From Zygnema circumcarinatum (Eukaryota; Streptophyta; Zygnematophyceae; Zygnematales; Zygnemataceae): DNA of 64,000 nt. The stretch lies in assembly GCA_037447605.1 (NCBI GenBank), contig CM074805.1, forward strand, positions 2,988,972-3,052,971, in the 5' to 3' direction. The translations under genes were made by a program, and so were the position numbers. Shown piece after piece: positions 1 to 14,300 of the stretch; positions within the stretch are counted from its first letter, which is position 1, and every line of letters begins with the position of its first letter. The notes below the pieces were generated by a model. It saw nothing but the letters and a program-made list of their open reading frames with translations, was not told the DNA's origin and did no database searches.

Positions 1-848
1 GGTAGATTCAGCACTTCTGGCATACAAGAGCCCCCCGTATGTCGAAGAGGAGACACCCAATGAGTTTTGGCACTCAAGATACATGTCACACGGTGTTACC
101 AAACTTGTGAATGCAACACACGACCCTTTAGCATCTTGTAAGGGTTGTGTTTAGTTGATGATTTGCAGGCAACATCAGCTCTGGTCTGACCTTTGAATTC
201 AATTTTATTTTTTCATTAGACGACTTTGACAGCCTTTTGTTACATTGCTAGAGTACATTCTCTGCATTGACCAATCCCCAGCACATGGCAATCTATCAAC
301 GAAATTAACAGGGTGATGAAACAGTCTATACTCTTACAACCGCACTTCCTAACGTCAACTCTAAAGGTCTAAACTAAACTATGTACAACAATCCCTCTCG
401 GAGCAACGCCCTGGGAACCCAGTGTTCGCTTCGAAGCATTGACAGTGTTCTGTAAAGAATCTCAGCCCCGCACTATGCTATTGACAAAGCGGAATTAGAC
501 GCTGATATGTACAAAGCGGCACATCTGACGAGCATTTCCCGTCAATTGTCTGCTGACAGGCAGAAAAGGACGAGGTCAGCATAAACGTTTATATTGCATG
601 GAAACCCCATTCACCTGTTCCACATTGACGCCTCCTCAACCACGTTTTGTGCGCACGCTACCCGGAGCAGCAAAGTGTTTCTTAGTACAAAAGCCTGCAA
701 TCAGAGAACCCGCGCATCCCGGTCCCCCTGACGACGAAGACGAACAATCCCAGCCGTAACAAGTCGAAGCAGCCACGAAAATTCAGGGAAGACGGTGGTG
801 ATTATTGCAACCACCAGCTTCCCTTTGCCACTTTCCTTTTTCACTCGG
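1..848. other. Intergenic / 3' flank of the SKP2A-like gene
   Basis: No coding exon could be recognised. The stretch lies just downstream of the stop codon of the minus-strand F-box/LRR gene and probably holds its 3' UTR. Composition is unremarkable, with no repeats or hairpins of note. Confidence 0.5.
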
Positions 849-3800
849 TCACAGCGGCCGGTTCCTTGGAGTAATCACTTGTTGGCTGCCGGCGAGTGGA
901 ACTTGTGGATTCCGATCTTCCCGAATGCAGCGGCATCTGACTGTGGTGAGTGCGAGGCAGCCGCTGATGTTGAGAGAGTTTCTCTCTGAGCATGTGTGAA
1001 GGTCCGGGAAAGTGTCGCAGACAGCCTGAACCGCCGCAGCATGCAGCAAAATGCAGCCGCTCAGGTTCAGTGACACGAGGCCAGCAGCCCGCGGTGCATG
1101 CGGCCTGTTCAGCATGGCAAGGGTGAAATAGCTGCACACAGACAAACAACAGGAGATAGCAGTGAGGAATTGGAAGCTATTTACAACCTGCTTCAATGTT
1201 TTTCTTGCTGGACTATACTTCCCTGTGTTTGTCCAGAAGCAGAAATGCGACATGTCCAACAGAGCACAGAGGAACACCTTTCTCCTGAGCTCGATAAAGC
1301 GCCACTGTGACGGCTGCGGCCGGATAGGTTTTCTCTGTTTTCAGCTACAGACCCGCCTTCAGTCCCTGTCCCAAAGGTGCCTCGTGTTCCTGAGATTCTC
1401 AGCCTGGAAAGAAGGCCCACCCTACTACAATCAAGGTCTGCCCAGATGGCTCTTTGCTTGCAAGAGTAGTGCTCAAGAATGTTTACATTAGACCATGGAT
1501 TCACCAATTGCTTCTGTGCCTCCAACTTCTCCCAACCATGCCAATATCCTGGCCCTTTCTCCCTTTTTCCGGCCGTCAAAATTCACCCAGAGCAGTTGTA
1601 CCTGTTGGATGCCAAAAAGCGAGCTCGGCCTCCCACGAGGGCGCGCATGGAGCGGTCTGTGATGAGGCGGCAACAGTGCAGACCAAAGACCTCCAAGTTG
1701 GGGCAGTGGTCCGCTAAAGCCATCACACTCCTATCTGAGCCTCCCAACACACTCAATCAGTCACAGTTCCTCTACAAGCCAAAAGCAGTAGGGTTGTTAC
1801 AAAAGCCATGATCCCAACCTTAATACTCCGTGAACTTGGCAAAAGGTCAAAATATCTTCCGCGCTCAAGCGCTTCGTTCTTGTAAGAAAAGAGAGCAAGT
1901 GAGTCCTAAAGAGCAGCCCTCAACATCACAAAACTGTATACCTGTGATAAGAAGGCATCCGCAGAGGTCGATGATCTCGAGGCTCTGGCAACCTTGTGCC
2001 AAAGCCACAATTCCGTCATCGGAAACGCGTTCGCACCAACCTAAGTTGAGCGATTTTAATGACGAGCAGTTCCTTGCCAAAACCTGCAGTCCACAGGGTC
2101 ACGTGTTCGCCTCAGGACAAAGCTCTACCACCGTTTGCATCCGGCCCAAGAATACTAGCTGCTTCCCTGCTTGCCACTTCAAGCTGATTGAGAACAGATA
2201 ACTACCTTTCACTCGAAAGACAGTTCACATCATCTAGTATGGCCACTAACCAGAAACTGACTGCTTTTACTTCCCCCTCTCACCTGCAAGGCCCAATCCG
2301 TGGCAGCTCGTTCGCAGCCGCAGAGATTAAGCCAACGCAGTGACGAGCACGCCGCGGCGACCGCTTGCAGGCCCCTCTCTCCGATGCCGAGGCAGCCGCT
2401 CAGGTCCAAGCCCTGCAGGCAGTCATTCAGCTTGAGGGAGAGTTCAGCTTCAGGGAGGCGAGCACAGCCGGTAGACCACGCTCTTCTCCCAAAGTCTGTA
2501 GTTCACTGTGCATGCACGAGGGTGTAAGATCTCAGGCTGCACAGCTGGTGTGCTCAAAAAGCTCGGAGCCAGTCGGCGTGCGCTTTGCAACTCTAGCCAA
2601 AACTCGAACCCTTGTCGTCATTGGCCGTTATCTATTTTAGTTTTTTTTTTTTTTTTAAGGTTCACTAGAGGTTTTTTCCGCTGTACATTCACTCGAAGTT
2701 CTTCGTAATTGATTACTGCAGCGCTGCTGTACACGTTTTCTATTGTCAGGGAAAAGTGCACCCAGAACCCTGTGACACTGTTATAAACAAAGTAAGCATG
2801 AGTTTCCTCAAAAGCCGCTGCAGACTAGGTGATGTATGAAACAAGGTCAGGGAGCTCGCTATAATACAAGCTCCTGACAGAAGACGTCAGGTGTCTGAGT
2901 CACCTGCCTTCCGACTGCCCATCCCCTCACTTTAAGCACGTCATAGTTGTTGCAGACACTACCAAACTCGTAAACTGAACAGCTACTTTCTAAAGGAATG
3001 TCAATAATGGGGCAGAATCAACTCCTAGTCAACCCAAGACTGCTGATTCTTGCGCCTGATGCCTCATATAGTGGAGCATGTCCTGGTGAAGGTTCTTCCC
3101 CGCTCACCTCAAGGGCCGGGCAGCCGCGGGCCAGCGCCTCCATGGCGCCATCGCTGAGCTGCAGAGCAGTGGAGAGGTCAAGCGCGCGAAGGCTGTGGCA
3201 GCTTACAGCCGCCGCCTCCACTGCTTCGTCGGTCAGGGAAGGGCAGCGCCGAAGGCACAGAACCTGCATAGCCAGGTAAATAAAAGACCCCACATACTCA
3301 ATTACCACAACATCCCACCTTGCAAACTGCTATTCTTAACCAGATTCTATGTGACAGTTTGAAGGGAAAAGGGCTTTTCAATTACCTGCAGGCTCTTGAA
3401 GTGGCGGATGACTGATGTCAACAACGGACTCACCCCTACACCGCACCTGCTCCAAACCCCTCGCCTTCATTCCTCCATCAGCATAAGCATTGTTTCATAA
3501 ACGGACACTGACATCGTAAAGTGATCAACGTCGGCGCCATGTCACACAGTCCAGGTCTCTAAGCAAGCTCGATTGACTTAGCCAACTACACTACAAAAGC
3601 CAGATACTAAAACAGTAGAAATCAAACACTCTGGAGGACGTACTCCTCCCGTTGTTCCCAAATTCTCCAAACGCTGCATTCACAAACACTGCATAGTATC
3701 TCCTTTCCTCGAGGACGCACCATGAGAAAGAAAGCTCCAACACCCCCTGTCCGAGGGCCACCCTCCAGTCTCTGCATACTCCGGATGCGGCCACCGCCGC

Positions 3801-5074
3801 GCGCATGTCCGCCCGCTCAAGCACGCTCCCAAGGACCTCCTGCGGGACGCCCGCCCAGGCGCCCTCCCTGCAGGCGGCCCGCTCAGCCTTGCCAATGGCT
3901 GCCAGCCCCTCTGCTGCTCCCTTCAGGAGATGGAAGGGGGGTCCATTTTGCAGCCCGTGCAGAGGACTGCCTCGCTGCTTCCTCAGGAGACGAAGGTACG
4001 GCGGGAAAGAGTCTGCGCCCGCTTCATCTTTCGAAACTTCAAAGAAGGCGCTCAGACTGCAGGCATCAGACATGCGACAGGGCTTAGCTGGGGGAGGATA
4101 CCAGACAGCTTTGACTCGTGCAAAATGGCGCACAAATGGATGAGAAAGTGCAACAGCAGAGGCAGTGGATATTCGTTTGTTTCAGAAGTAGGCTAGGCAC
4201 TTTAACTTTCCGATAAAACGGCTGCTATAATTACTCCAATGTCGAGGGGCAGCCAGCATTTGGCAGCCGTTGACTCCGCCAAGCAGTCATCCACCACTAC
4301 AATCGAGTTCCTAAACTATGCTGCTTTGGCAAGAAGAAAAGTGAGAGTCACCTCGAGGAGTCAAGGGCAAGCCCCTGTGCTCGTAGCTTCTCCATAATGC
4401 TAAGCGCACCATGAAGATCGCCCGAGTGCACACACGCCTGCAGCACCTCCTGGCACGAGCCATGGAGCCACTCTGCTGTTCCTGCTCCACCAATTGCCAC
4501 CGCGGACGTGCCATAACTCAAGCAGTCGATAGGATTTTCGACTACAAATGCTGTTGTACTATCTACTTACTTCACTTCAACAATAGTCAAACACGGAAGA
4601 GGTTCGACTTATGCCAGAAGCAAAAAACGACACTCGCACATTTGACATGCAACAATAAAGCTCCATCTCCTTTCTCGTCTAGATATGACTAAGCTTTGCC
4701 ATCTATGCACTTAGACCATGGACAATTGTTTCGTGCATGAGTGGAAGGTTAACTTTATTCTATTCAAGTTAGCGTCCTCCTCAAAATTCGTTTCCTTCTG
4801 TCAGCTCCTTCACTACCCTAAAGGTGAAGAACACAGCCAAGCAAAAGTGCGAGCTTTCCGGCTCCTTGAATTTGTCAATTCCGATAAAAACGGTGAGCAT
4901 ATGCATTGGACTTCATTGTCCCGCACAGGAAAGGGCATCCTATGCAATTCTGGCTTTTCGTAATTATTCCTCCTCTTTGCCTGACTCCGTCCAAGGTCTG
5001 GGGGAGAATAAATATGCAGAGATTATAGTTTTTAAGAAAGGAAATGCCCCTACGTTACCTGCTTCTCGTTCCAT
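849..5074 (-). CDS. SKP2A: SKP2A-like F-box/LRR protein with a PPR-like N-terminus (9 exons)
   Basis: Substrate receptor of an SCF ubiquitin ligase; the Arabidopsis SKP2A/B relatives act on cell-cycle regulators in the nucleus. Exons, 5' to 3' on the minus strand: 5074-5059, 4472-4352, 4056-3721, 3446-3386, 3263-3108, 2412-2284, 2083-1942, 1734-1602, 1104-849. They sum to 1,350 nt (449 aa plus stop) and every junction is phase-compatible. The F-box lies at about residues 113-155 (WAGVPQEVLG, then VAASGVCRDWR). It is followed by cysteine-type LRRs (SLNLGWCERVSDDGIVAL, IIDLCGCLLITDRS) and a SKP2A-type tail (AVQAVCDTFPDLHTC, LNISGCLALTTV). Residues 6-45 resemble one PPR repeat (EVLQACVHSGDLHGALSIM), which is not usual in this family. 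An in-frame TGA upstream of the first ATG supports that start, but the first two exons are less certain than the rest. Confidence 0.88.
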
Positions 5075-8000
5075 GAGCGCCTTCACAGCTCTCCACGGAA
5101 ACTCAGCAAGTCATTCCAACGGCAGGCGTAATCTGCACGCGTCCCTTTTATCCGAAGTCACTTTCTGCTCACATATGGTAGAACAACACGTTTCTAATAA
5201 GCCAAAATATGGTCGTCGTGAATTCAACTGGCTAACTGCTAACGAAAAACGAGACGCTAAATGTGATGAATTTGAAGTGCGATAAAGCCGAAAAGGATGA
5301 TGCAATACTCTGAATGATTTCCTGCCTGTTTTAATCACGATTCAAACAACTGCGATAAATTGGTTTGGGATTCTGGGCAATTCCTTGTTTCACGCATCAA
5401 CAACTCCACCAACTCCCGATGATTTTTTTTGTGTTCAGACATATTAAGCTGGTTAGTGGCCTGTAGATTTCTCCATTCTCATTCACGGAATTCATACTTC
5501 TTGGGAGCTTCGTTCTATTCCAACGCCTACTTGTGTTCTACTGTTTTCAATCTGAGAAAATCGCAACCGAAGTAGAGCCTCCTAATAAGACAACGTAGAA
5601 GTACAAAAAAAGAAGAAAACTAAATCTCACGTAGAGCAACCACTGTAAGGCCATAGTTTCGCTTTTGGAAGTCGCTCACGCAAATGCCGTCCAGCTTTTG
5701 CTTTTGAATTGTAGGATGCATCAGCTAAATTCTGCCTCGAACGCCTAAATGTTTTTATGTTGGAGCGACTAGGAGTGCCTAGCGTATAATCAAAAAAATT
5801 GACATTGATAAGATTCAGCAAGCATGGAGATACGCCTATAAGTGGAATTGAATTACAAAAGCAGCGCGGTCTTGCCAACAGCTAATTACAAAGCATGATG
5901 CACCGCCGCCAGTCCTTCATCATCCTTGTGACGAACAGAACACGAATGATATACTGCGCATATAAAAGAGTTTACGAGGGAATGCATGGGCCTTTCCTAC
6001 GCTTCTAAGCAAATATAATGGCATAATTTGCTCATACCACATTCCTCTAACAGCGCTGAGGTTGACAAGTTCTTATTCGCCTGCAATTCGAGGCAACTTC
6101 TCGTCTGTACATACATGCTCTTGTGGTTTCCATATGCGAGATACCTTGAAACCTATACCAGCATTTCACTCAGCAAAAGAAGAACAATTCTCCAACACTC
6201 CGCCTAAAGAAACAGACTTCTGCGCCGATAGAGGAGCGCAGGAGGGAGGGAGGTGCACTTCCGCTCCTTCACACTCCCTCGCCGGAGGACAACTTACCAC
6301 TCTCTTCCCAAAATCCCTCTCACGCGCACGGCCCTCCGTCACCCTCCAGCTCCCGCCTCCCGCTCGGCCGCCCGCGCAATCAAAGGGGACCGCTAGAAGT
6401 AGGAAAGAAAAGGAAAGTGAGCCGCGGCGAACTGTCTTCCGAAGCCTTCAAACTCCCCCTCTCAGCCTCTCCTCCCTCCCTCTCTCCCTCTCTCCCTCTC
6501 CCTCTTCCTCCCTCCCGCCAGCCACAGACAGACAGAGACATTGGCAGGAAGACAGGCCGACAGCGGCCGGTCCATACATTGCCCACCTGTCGGCCCTCGC
6601 TGGACGGGCTTCCAGGAGGGTGGGAGGAGCCGCCACGTGGCATGCCTTGCGTCACCCTCAGCTGTACGGCCGCGCTGCCATTGGTCGTGCAGGGCCGTAC
6701 GGCCGCACGCCCCCCTCTGCCGCAGGCGGCCCTGCCGAGGGAGGCGCCTCGTGGTTTGCGGGCAGCCGCTGCGCCCCGCCGAGGGGAACCGCCGAGAGGA
6801 GAGGGGAGGAAAGAAGTGAGGAGAGGAGGGAGGCAGGGAACGAACGAACGAACGACGGAGCGGCATTCGTTTAGTCTCACGATGATGCCATCAATAGCAC
6901 CTGACGAAGGTGCACTGCAGCGCAGAGGAAGAATTGACGTGACAAGGTGACAGAGGACCGGAAGGAGGACCGAGGGCGAAAAGGGTGCAATGGCTGAACT
7001 GAATTCCAGTTGCAGAGAGGAAAGGAACGGAAGAGAAGCACTACTTTTCACACCGTCGTGTTTCTGCGTAAAGGACGCGGGAGTGTTCTGGGGAACCATC
7101 CTTCTGCGCTGTATGTAGTACGCCAGAGAGAGTTGGCATTGCTGAAAGGTACTGAAAGGAGGTGGAACACGGAGAAGGGACAGCTTCGTGTTGGCGGAAT
7201 GTGAAATGTCGATTGAAAGTTCTTTAATCCTGCCTTGGCACGTACAACGGCCCACCGATGACAAGGTGCCGTTACTCGAGAGTTGGATGGTACTCGAGCA
7301 TTGTGGGGGAAAGCCTCGTCCAGCAGACGCTTTCCGTGCGTAGTGTTGGGTTAAAACTTGAAGTCAACAGGCTACCACCGCTATTTCTTTATTGCTGACA
7401 TATTTTAGGAGAACGGTAACTGTAGCGCATTGCGCATCATCTTGGCTGATTATACAAGCAGTCTGTCGGCCAGGAAATGTCGACAGCGTTCTGACCTTTG
7501 CTGATATCAACCGTTCTGTTTCCAGCTCACGGTTTATGCCTCGTGCTGCAGTCATCGGCCGTAGCTAATAATTGGTAGAACCTGCATGTGTAAATGCTTT
7601 AAGTGATATCTAAAAACTAGCTAAAATCAGAAAGGGCAAAAGGATCACATCCATCACGGCATTGAGCTGAAACGACTCTGCTTTTCAACCACGGCTCACG
7701 AACACACAATAAGCACATTCAACTGAAAGAATCACTGACATCCACTATGGTTGCAATCAGTTTCACAAATCAATTTTAAATAAATCTAGTCACAACAATC
7801 CTATCAACGGTCATATTCTTTTAGAAACTATTCTGGCGAACTTCATATGCAAATACTGAGACGGCAGGGAGACTGAAGGAACCACATACTAGGCGAGCTA
7901 CCTTAACCGAGTCTAGACACGGCACCCTGCGCGCCTGCAGCTATCTTATCATTATTGCTTGAACAATATCGAAACTGGCACACGTGAACGATATACGATT

Positions 8001-8308
8001 TTCCAATCATTCCTACATATGCGCCAACTTGCGGCGCATTATGCCAAATAGAAACAGTGAAAAGGGATGCCGACACCATGGCTATGCCAATCATTATGAG
8101 AAGCCCCCCAGAGATCAATACCTGCTATCCAATATTAATGAAGCTTCGCTGAAGCACAGTTGTAATAAGAGAGCGAAGAGCCTGCGCGAGCCTGAACCAT
8201 AATTCATCCGCCATTCCCGTTGGAAGCACGCAATTTATCCAAGAAGAAGATGACATATTCACAAGAAGAGAGGAGGTCAAGGGACTACTCAATAGTCAGT
8301 CATGGTCA
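5075..8308. other. Intergenic stretch: promoter side of the SKP2A-like gene and 3' flank of KCBP
   Basis: No exon with recognisable homology was found. 5.1-6.2 kb is AT-rich; 6.24-6.90 kb is a GC-rich island with CT tracts and a GAAC tetramer run (about 6839-6853), probably the promoter/5' UTR of the minus-strand F-box gene. 7.0-8.3 kb is featureless and should include the KCBP 3' UTR. Long open frames on both strands of 6.06-7.26 kb are low-complexity and are not called. Confidence 0.5.
6455..6516. repeat. CT-rich (polypyrimidine) microsatellite in a GC-rich promoter island
   Basis: Interrupted CTCC/CTCT run directly visible on the plus strand, inside the GC-rich island upstream of the minus-strand SKP2A-like gene. 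Similar CT or GA tracts sit close to the starts of ORC6, ALF4 and the SemiSWEET-like gene, which suggests a promoter-associated feature of this genome. Confidence 0.6.
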
Positions 8309-11300
8309 TCAGATTTCCTCCAGATCCTCCTCTTCCCCTTTTCTTCCTGCTTGCTCCTTCCAGAAAAGTAGTTGCTTCCTCAGTTTTTGAATCTCTCGTG
8401 TTTGCACATTGCGTGAGGCATCATTGGTAATCGATCGGACACGAGTGGCGTAGCTGCACTCAGATAACAGCGGCTTCACAGATTAGTGCGGCTCCTTTTG
8501 TCAAGTTGGAACGTCAATCGTCAATCTTTGCTAAGGTACAGCTGCAGAAATGCGCACACTAAAACGCAAGGTTCTTTCACTTTCCTCTCTCAGCAATAAA
8601 CGTAACGAGGTGCAACACCAAACTCACCTTAAAGAATTGTGCGTTTCGTCCAGGTTGGACTCTGCTGGCGATATATTGACAAACATAAGTGTCTTGGCAT
8701 TGCCTCCCAATGAATCACTCATCAGCATCGTCAGCTTGTGATTGCGGTAGGGAATGTGAGGATCATCCTGAGCGAGCGCACTGATAACATCACCTAGAGC
8801 CGAGAGCGACTTATTGATTGACTGTGCCTCTTTCAGCTGCTCTCCCGTGCTGCCCGACTTTTTGATCCGCTCTGATCCCGCAAGGTCCACAAAGCTCAGC
8901 TGCACAAACACCATACCAGAATTTCCAGCTCACAAACATGCGCCTGATTGCAATAAACCAATCCATACCCCATAGGCACAGCGACAGCTCTGAGACCAAG
9001 GCATTTCAACATATCCCTTGCCTCAACTGCTGGCATGCAGACCACTAAACTTGTGGATTTGCTCATCTTCCTGATTCGTCAAGGCCCCCGCAAATTAGTG
9101 TTTGCTAAGGCGAAGTTTACCTTGCCCTTCAAAAGGGTTTGCGTCTGGTAGTTAGTAGCCTCAATGATGATCGAAAGAATGAGATGGGAGCGTGAACTCT
9201 CCGCATTCATGTTGGTTCCTGCTGTCACTCTGCGCTCCATACCCTTCTCTACAATGGTCTGAAGCTCCTCCAGCTTCTCCACTGAGATGATAGTCGCGTT
9301 TTCCACAACCACCATTCCCTGAACCGAAAAAAGACATAATTTCAATATGTACCTTTTCAGGCACGGACAGTGTCACGAACATTAGAGATGCCCTAAAACA
9401 TGGCAGCTTGCAATCGGATGCTCAGAGATGTGATAAACCAATGACAGGTACTTCGCTCATACAGAAGTCAAGTATGCCAACCAGCCGACAACACAGTTCG
9501 CCCATTCCAAACAGACAGGAGATCTCACCTTGATGTCTTTTTTTATCTCTAACTTCTTCTTTGCTGCGCCCTTCGGAACCAGGAGGTCTTGAAGATTGTC
9601 TTGGTAAAGCTCCAACATGTATACCTGAATTAACCTCTCACGAAGCACAAACGAAATCAGGACCATACTCTAATGCAATGACAGTAGCACATTTACATTC
9701 CTCCACCGTGCATTAAGATTCCGAGGACCTATGATGTTATCGAAAGACGAGGATTGCAGTCACTTGTCGTGTCAAACAAGAATAAACAACATCTGTACAA
9801 GGACTCCACTGAATGAAAACTTACTGTCGAGGTAAGCAATGCGCATTCTACAGACATTGAAAAAGTACACATCGGGAGCTCACAAAGTAAAGGTCATTCC
9901 ATTTCAGCCATTACACTTTCCTTAACGGATTTATTCAATTGCCGCCTCGATGTAGGCAGGAGAACTGCAAGCATGCCCCGCTTTCTTCATAACGATCCTT
10001 CGAGGCTCAAAATCATGCACAACACTTTCCGTCCGAAACTTTTCGCCCAACAAAAGCATGGCTGCTCCTACATGTGCAAGAGAGTGGTGGCAACCAACCT
10101 TAAGAGCAAACGAGATTTTGCCCGAGTCCCTGTCCAAACAGCGGAACAGCTCTTGCATGGCGCGGGCAGTAAGGCCCTCATTCCCCGGTGCACCGTAAAT
10201 GGTGTATGTCTTTCCCGACCCCGTCTGTCCGTATGCAAAAATGCATACGTTATAGCCATCAATGGCAGACTGCACCAAATACTGCACAGTACATCACCAA
10301 AAGACTGAATTAGGTGCGAAACATGTGATTCAACTAAATCATAATAAAAAATAAATTCACGTCCCAAAATGAAATGGCATGCAAAGTCAGCTTTGTGATC
10401 CGCTCAAATTGGGTACTGGTCCCACCCAGACAGATAAGTAGTTTTTCCTAAAATGTGTCCAGTCGGAAAAAAAAAGAAGCCATTTCCGGTTGTGCAATTC
10501 CTCACCTTCGTGTCTTCAAACACTTCCTCCTGAGATGCTCGCTCATCAAATACATGGTCAAATTGATGCTGTTTGGGCTTTTCTCCATCCTTCCATGGGT
10601 GCACCATGGTGAACTCGTCTGGTGAGGAAATGACATTCTTTTGATTCTCCACGATCTCTTTCTCGCTGAGGGGCCGAGATCGTGCGTACACTCTGATTTT
10701 ACCTTTCATGTCTTCCATCATATTAAAGTAGCGCTTGCGAAGCAACTGCTCGTCCATGTACAGCCTTTCCAGCTCTGCTATTTGGTCGCTCTGCTTCTGT
10801 ATGACCTCAGCTGCGACTGTGTTTTTCCGTTCCATATCCTATGCACCATCGTCCCGCCCCACGAAAACTTAAGAACAGTCAGTCTCAAAAGCCAAGCCTT
10901 TGCAGAGCTAGCTGCCGTTCTTCAGAAGAAGAAGCACCAAACGAGAAATTTACGCCTTTCTGACAAAAAATAAATGCAAAGGGTGCACCTTTGCACGGTG
11001 CTACATATGGTTTTGTCTTCATACCGTGTACAAAGCGGTCCATAAAGCCGCGACATGCCAAATAGAGTATACGGGGAAAACTCTTTATGCATGTATTTTA
11101 CCAAGCAACAATAGCAATGTACTTTCCAACCCTCACCTCTTTCAGTTCACGAAGTTCTTCAAGTTCTTTAATAAGATCATCAATATGCTCCATTTGGTGT
11201 GTTTTCTCCGCCAGTTCTGCTTCCAGCATGGTGATGTGCTTGCTCTGCTCCTCAGCTTTTCTCTCTGCTGCTTCTACTCGGTTTGCCATATCTTCCTTGT

Positions 11301-14300
11301 CCTTAGCCCACTTAGCTTCCAGAGCCTTCATCTGCAAATACAGCAGAAACAAACAGGAATCGCATTTTGAGAAACAACAATGGAATATTCATATATCCTC
11401 ACCTTTGATACCAACTAGGTAACGTGGTGAATGCAAGTGAGACATTCCCTGAGTTTACTTCACACATCACACAAGAAAGAGCCCATTCAGTCTGAGAAGC
11501 AACTGTTACAAACCTCGCCTGCCTTCGCATTTTGAAATCTGATCAGCTTCTGGTCTGCAAGCTGGCGCTCCTTAAGAGCACGTTTGTGTTCCTCCTCCAA
11601 TTTTCTTGCTGAATCGCCTTTCTGTGCAGAGTCCTTTCTGGCCTCTTTGAGCTGCGAAGTTCAGATCAGATAAAGGCTTCATGTCATGACGACAAAGAAG
11701 AACAAACATAAGTAAAGATGAAAAATACACTTATTTTGGAAATAGCTATCGATGTCAGTGCGGATACGACAGGAAGTTGTGAATTGATGAGAAATAATTC
11801 ATCCGCCAATTGCCATCAGATGACGTAGAGCTTTAGAACGTAGAGAGTTTTAGCTTCAAAACACCGATTCGACTGCTCAGAACGCATCCAACAGGTTGAC
11901 ATAAACACAAGAACTGTTAAATGCAGATAGAGTCCTTGCCTAGCCATCTGAATGAAGCCAATGAATATAACTCTTCAATTCAAGAGTCGACGACCTCATA
12001 CCTGTGCTTCGAGGCTCTTCATCCGTAACTGCGATTCCTTCGTGTCAGGAGTCACTTCTCCCAACTTTTCAAAGCCCTTCTTGCCTGAAGATAAGCCTCC
12101 GATGCTACGACGGCCCATAGTTGAGCTATCAGAATCCCACTGGACCTCGCTCATAGATTCTGCTGCAATGTTCTGTAAGAACAAGAAGACATCAGCAAGA
12201 AAGATTCAATGTGTTACTGCCCAACGATACGGAAACAAAGAAACGACTTCCCCTATCAGTCATCTCTGTCCCGAAGCACGGGAATAGCTTACGACCGTTG
12301 AGAAATACAATGACTTCTTGACCTAAGCTGATTAGGTTACAAACCTTTTGTCCAATTGTCCTGATTTATTTCCTCGCAAAACACTGGATGCAATATTCAT
12401 TTACCAAACTTCTTGAATCTGAGCTCAGGGCCTGCAGTCTCCACGGATGGACATACAGCCTTTCATATGCACACAAGCTGTGGGCCTATTCACTAAACCA
12501 GCAGCATAACTGAAAGAAGCGGGCATACACTCGGCATGGGCAGCCACCTGAGCAACAAATTCTTGTTCTTGCACAGCCTTGGCTAGCCCATCTCGCTCTG
12601 CTATCAGTTCCTGCCGCAATGTGTCCTCTGCCTTCAAGCGCTCACGCATATCTTCCACTTCCTCTTTCAGTCGCTTCTCTCCCAATTCTCTGTCTACCAA
12701 TGTTTTGGTGAGCTGCTCAGCCCAAAACAGCCAAGGTAAACAACCAATCAGTCCGGTGAGACATGACATCAGTGAAAGAGTAGAGTCAGCGACTCGAATG
12801 ATCAATCTACCAGAGCAACAGATAATGAAAACATAAATGCACGAGAGGCGATAGCATATGTCAATAGTAGCCTTAGGAGAAGAATCCTTTGGAAGTGAGC
12901 CAAAAATGACGTAAAATGCAAGTGGCAGAGGAGAAAGAGAAACAGCAAGGGAAATGCTCTACTTTGGGCAGGTAAGGCATCTGCATTGCAATGTTATTCA
13001 TGACACAATCACATTACTGCAAATAGAAGCCTCGTCACGACACACCGAAATAGCACACATACGTTGGGGCTGTGAGAGACATCAGGTGCATGCATACTGC
13101 ACCAAAAATAAACTTTTCTCGTCACAACTTCAACGATTGTATTCAAGCCTTACGATAACTTTAGTTGTTCATACTCAGTTCTTTAACTGACCCATACAGA
13201 ATTAAGTTGAAATTGTAGACTAACAGACCAGGTTGGCACAACCACCTACTAGCACAAGCACCCGTTCCTATGTTCGATAAGACGTGTAGAATCCCACAAA
13301 CTCAGTAAGAAACTCTGATACTCACCTCCTCAATCTGTCGATTTGACTGCTCAAGCTGCTTCGCCATCTGCATCATCTTCTGCTCATGTAGCTGCAGGTC
13401 TGCAGCATTCTGCTTTAAACCTTCTGGAGCTGGCCCGTTTGGAGTTGCAGCATGACCGTTGGTTTTTGCAGAAGACACGACTGGAGATTCACCGTTTGCA
13501 GAAGGCAAACTGTTGACCATTTGTGGGGAATGAACGAGGATAGGGGCACCCTTTTTGGAGTATCGGCGCAGCATGACATCGTTGATGTGTGTCTGCAAGG
13601 CCACACATATATCCTCTCCCTGCAAACATACGGCAGGAGATAAGTTATGACTACTAAAGACTAGAATACATGGAGTCTCTCAATTTGATTCGTTTGCTAA
13701 GTCTTCTAAAAAACATTTTGGAGGGTATATGCAGATTTTGTACCACTGACGCTTCCACATACCTGCTTTGTTTCAAACTGAAATATATGCATGACGCCAG
13801 CTACTCGCATCTTGAAGAAGACAGCTGAAGCACTGCTCCCAAACTGCATGATGTCACGAAGCTCTGCAGAGTGCAGGTATTCTTTTGGTGTAGGTCGGAA
13901 AAAGTGCACCTGCATGAGGACACAAACACAAGGGACTCAAATGCAGAAGAACAAAACAGGGCAAAGACATGATCCGAGGCTTGTCGTTCAGCAAAAAATG
14001 TTGAATTGAAGTGGCTCACTTACTCCTCTCTTGTTTATGCCAATAATCATCTTTCCGGGCAGAAGACCAATGGGATCCTCCATTCGTCGCACAGTGAAAA
14101 AGCTCGAGTTGCCATACGGCAGTGCTCGGAGTATGCGCAAAAGTTGCTGCCGTGCGTCGTCTTTCACCAGATGTCGCTGCACAGAGGAAACGCGACCAGA
14201 ATTGGGTTCTCAAGTGAGACAAGACACTTGAACAATAAACACATGTAGGCCGAAGATATCTGCAGATACAGACTCTGCCTACAGGTAGCATACATAGCAA

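Noticed and set aside
6062-7264. Long open frames on both strands (270 and 294 aa) in the GC-rich island
   Set aside because: Overlapping opposite frames full of Pro/Ser/Arg and CT-repeat translations, no family match, no splice-supported partner exon; typical of GC-rich promoter DNA.
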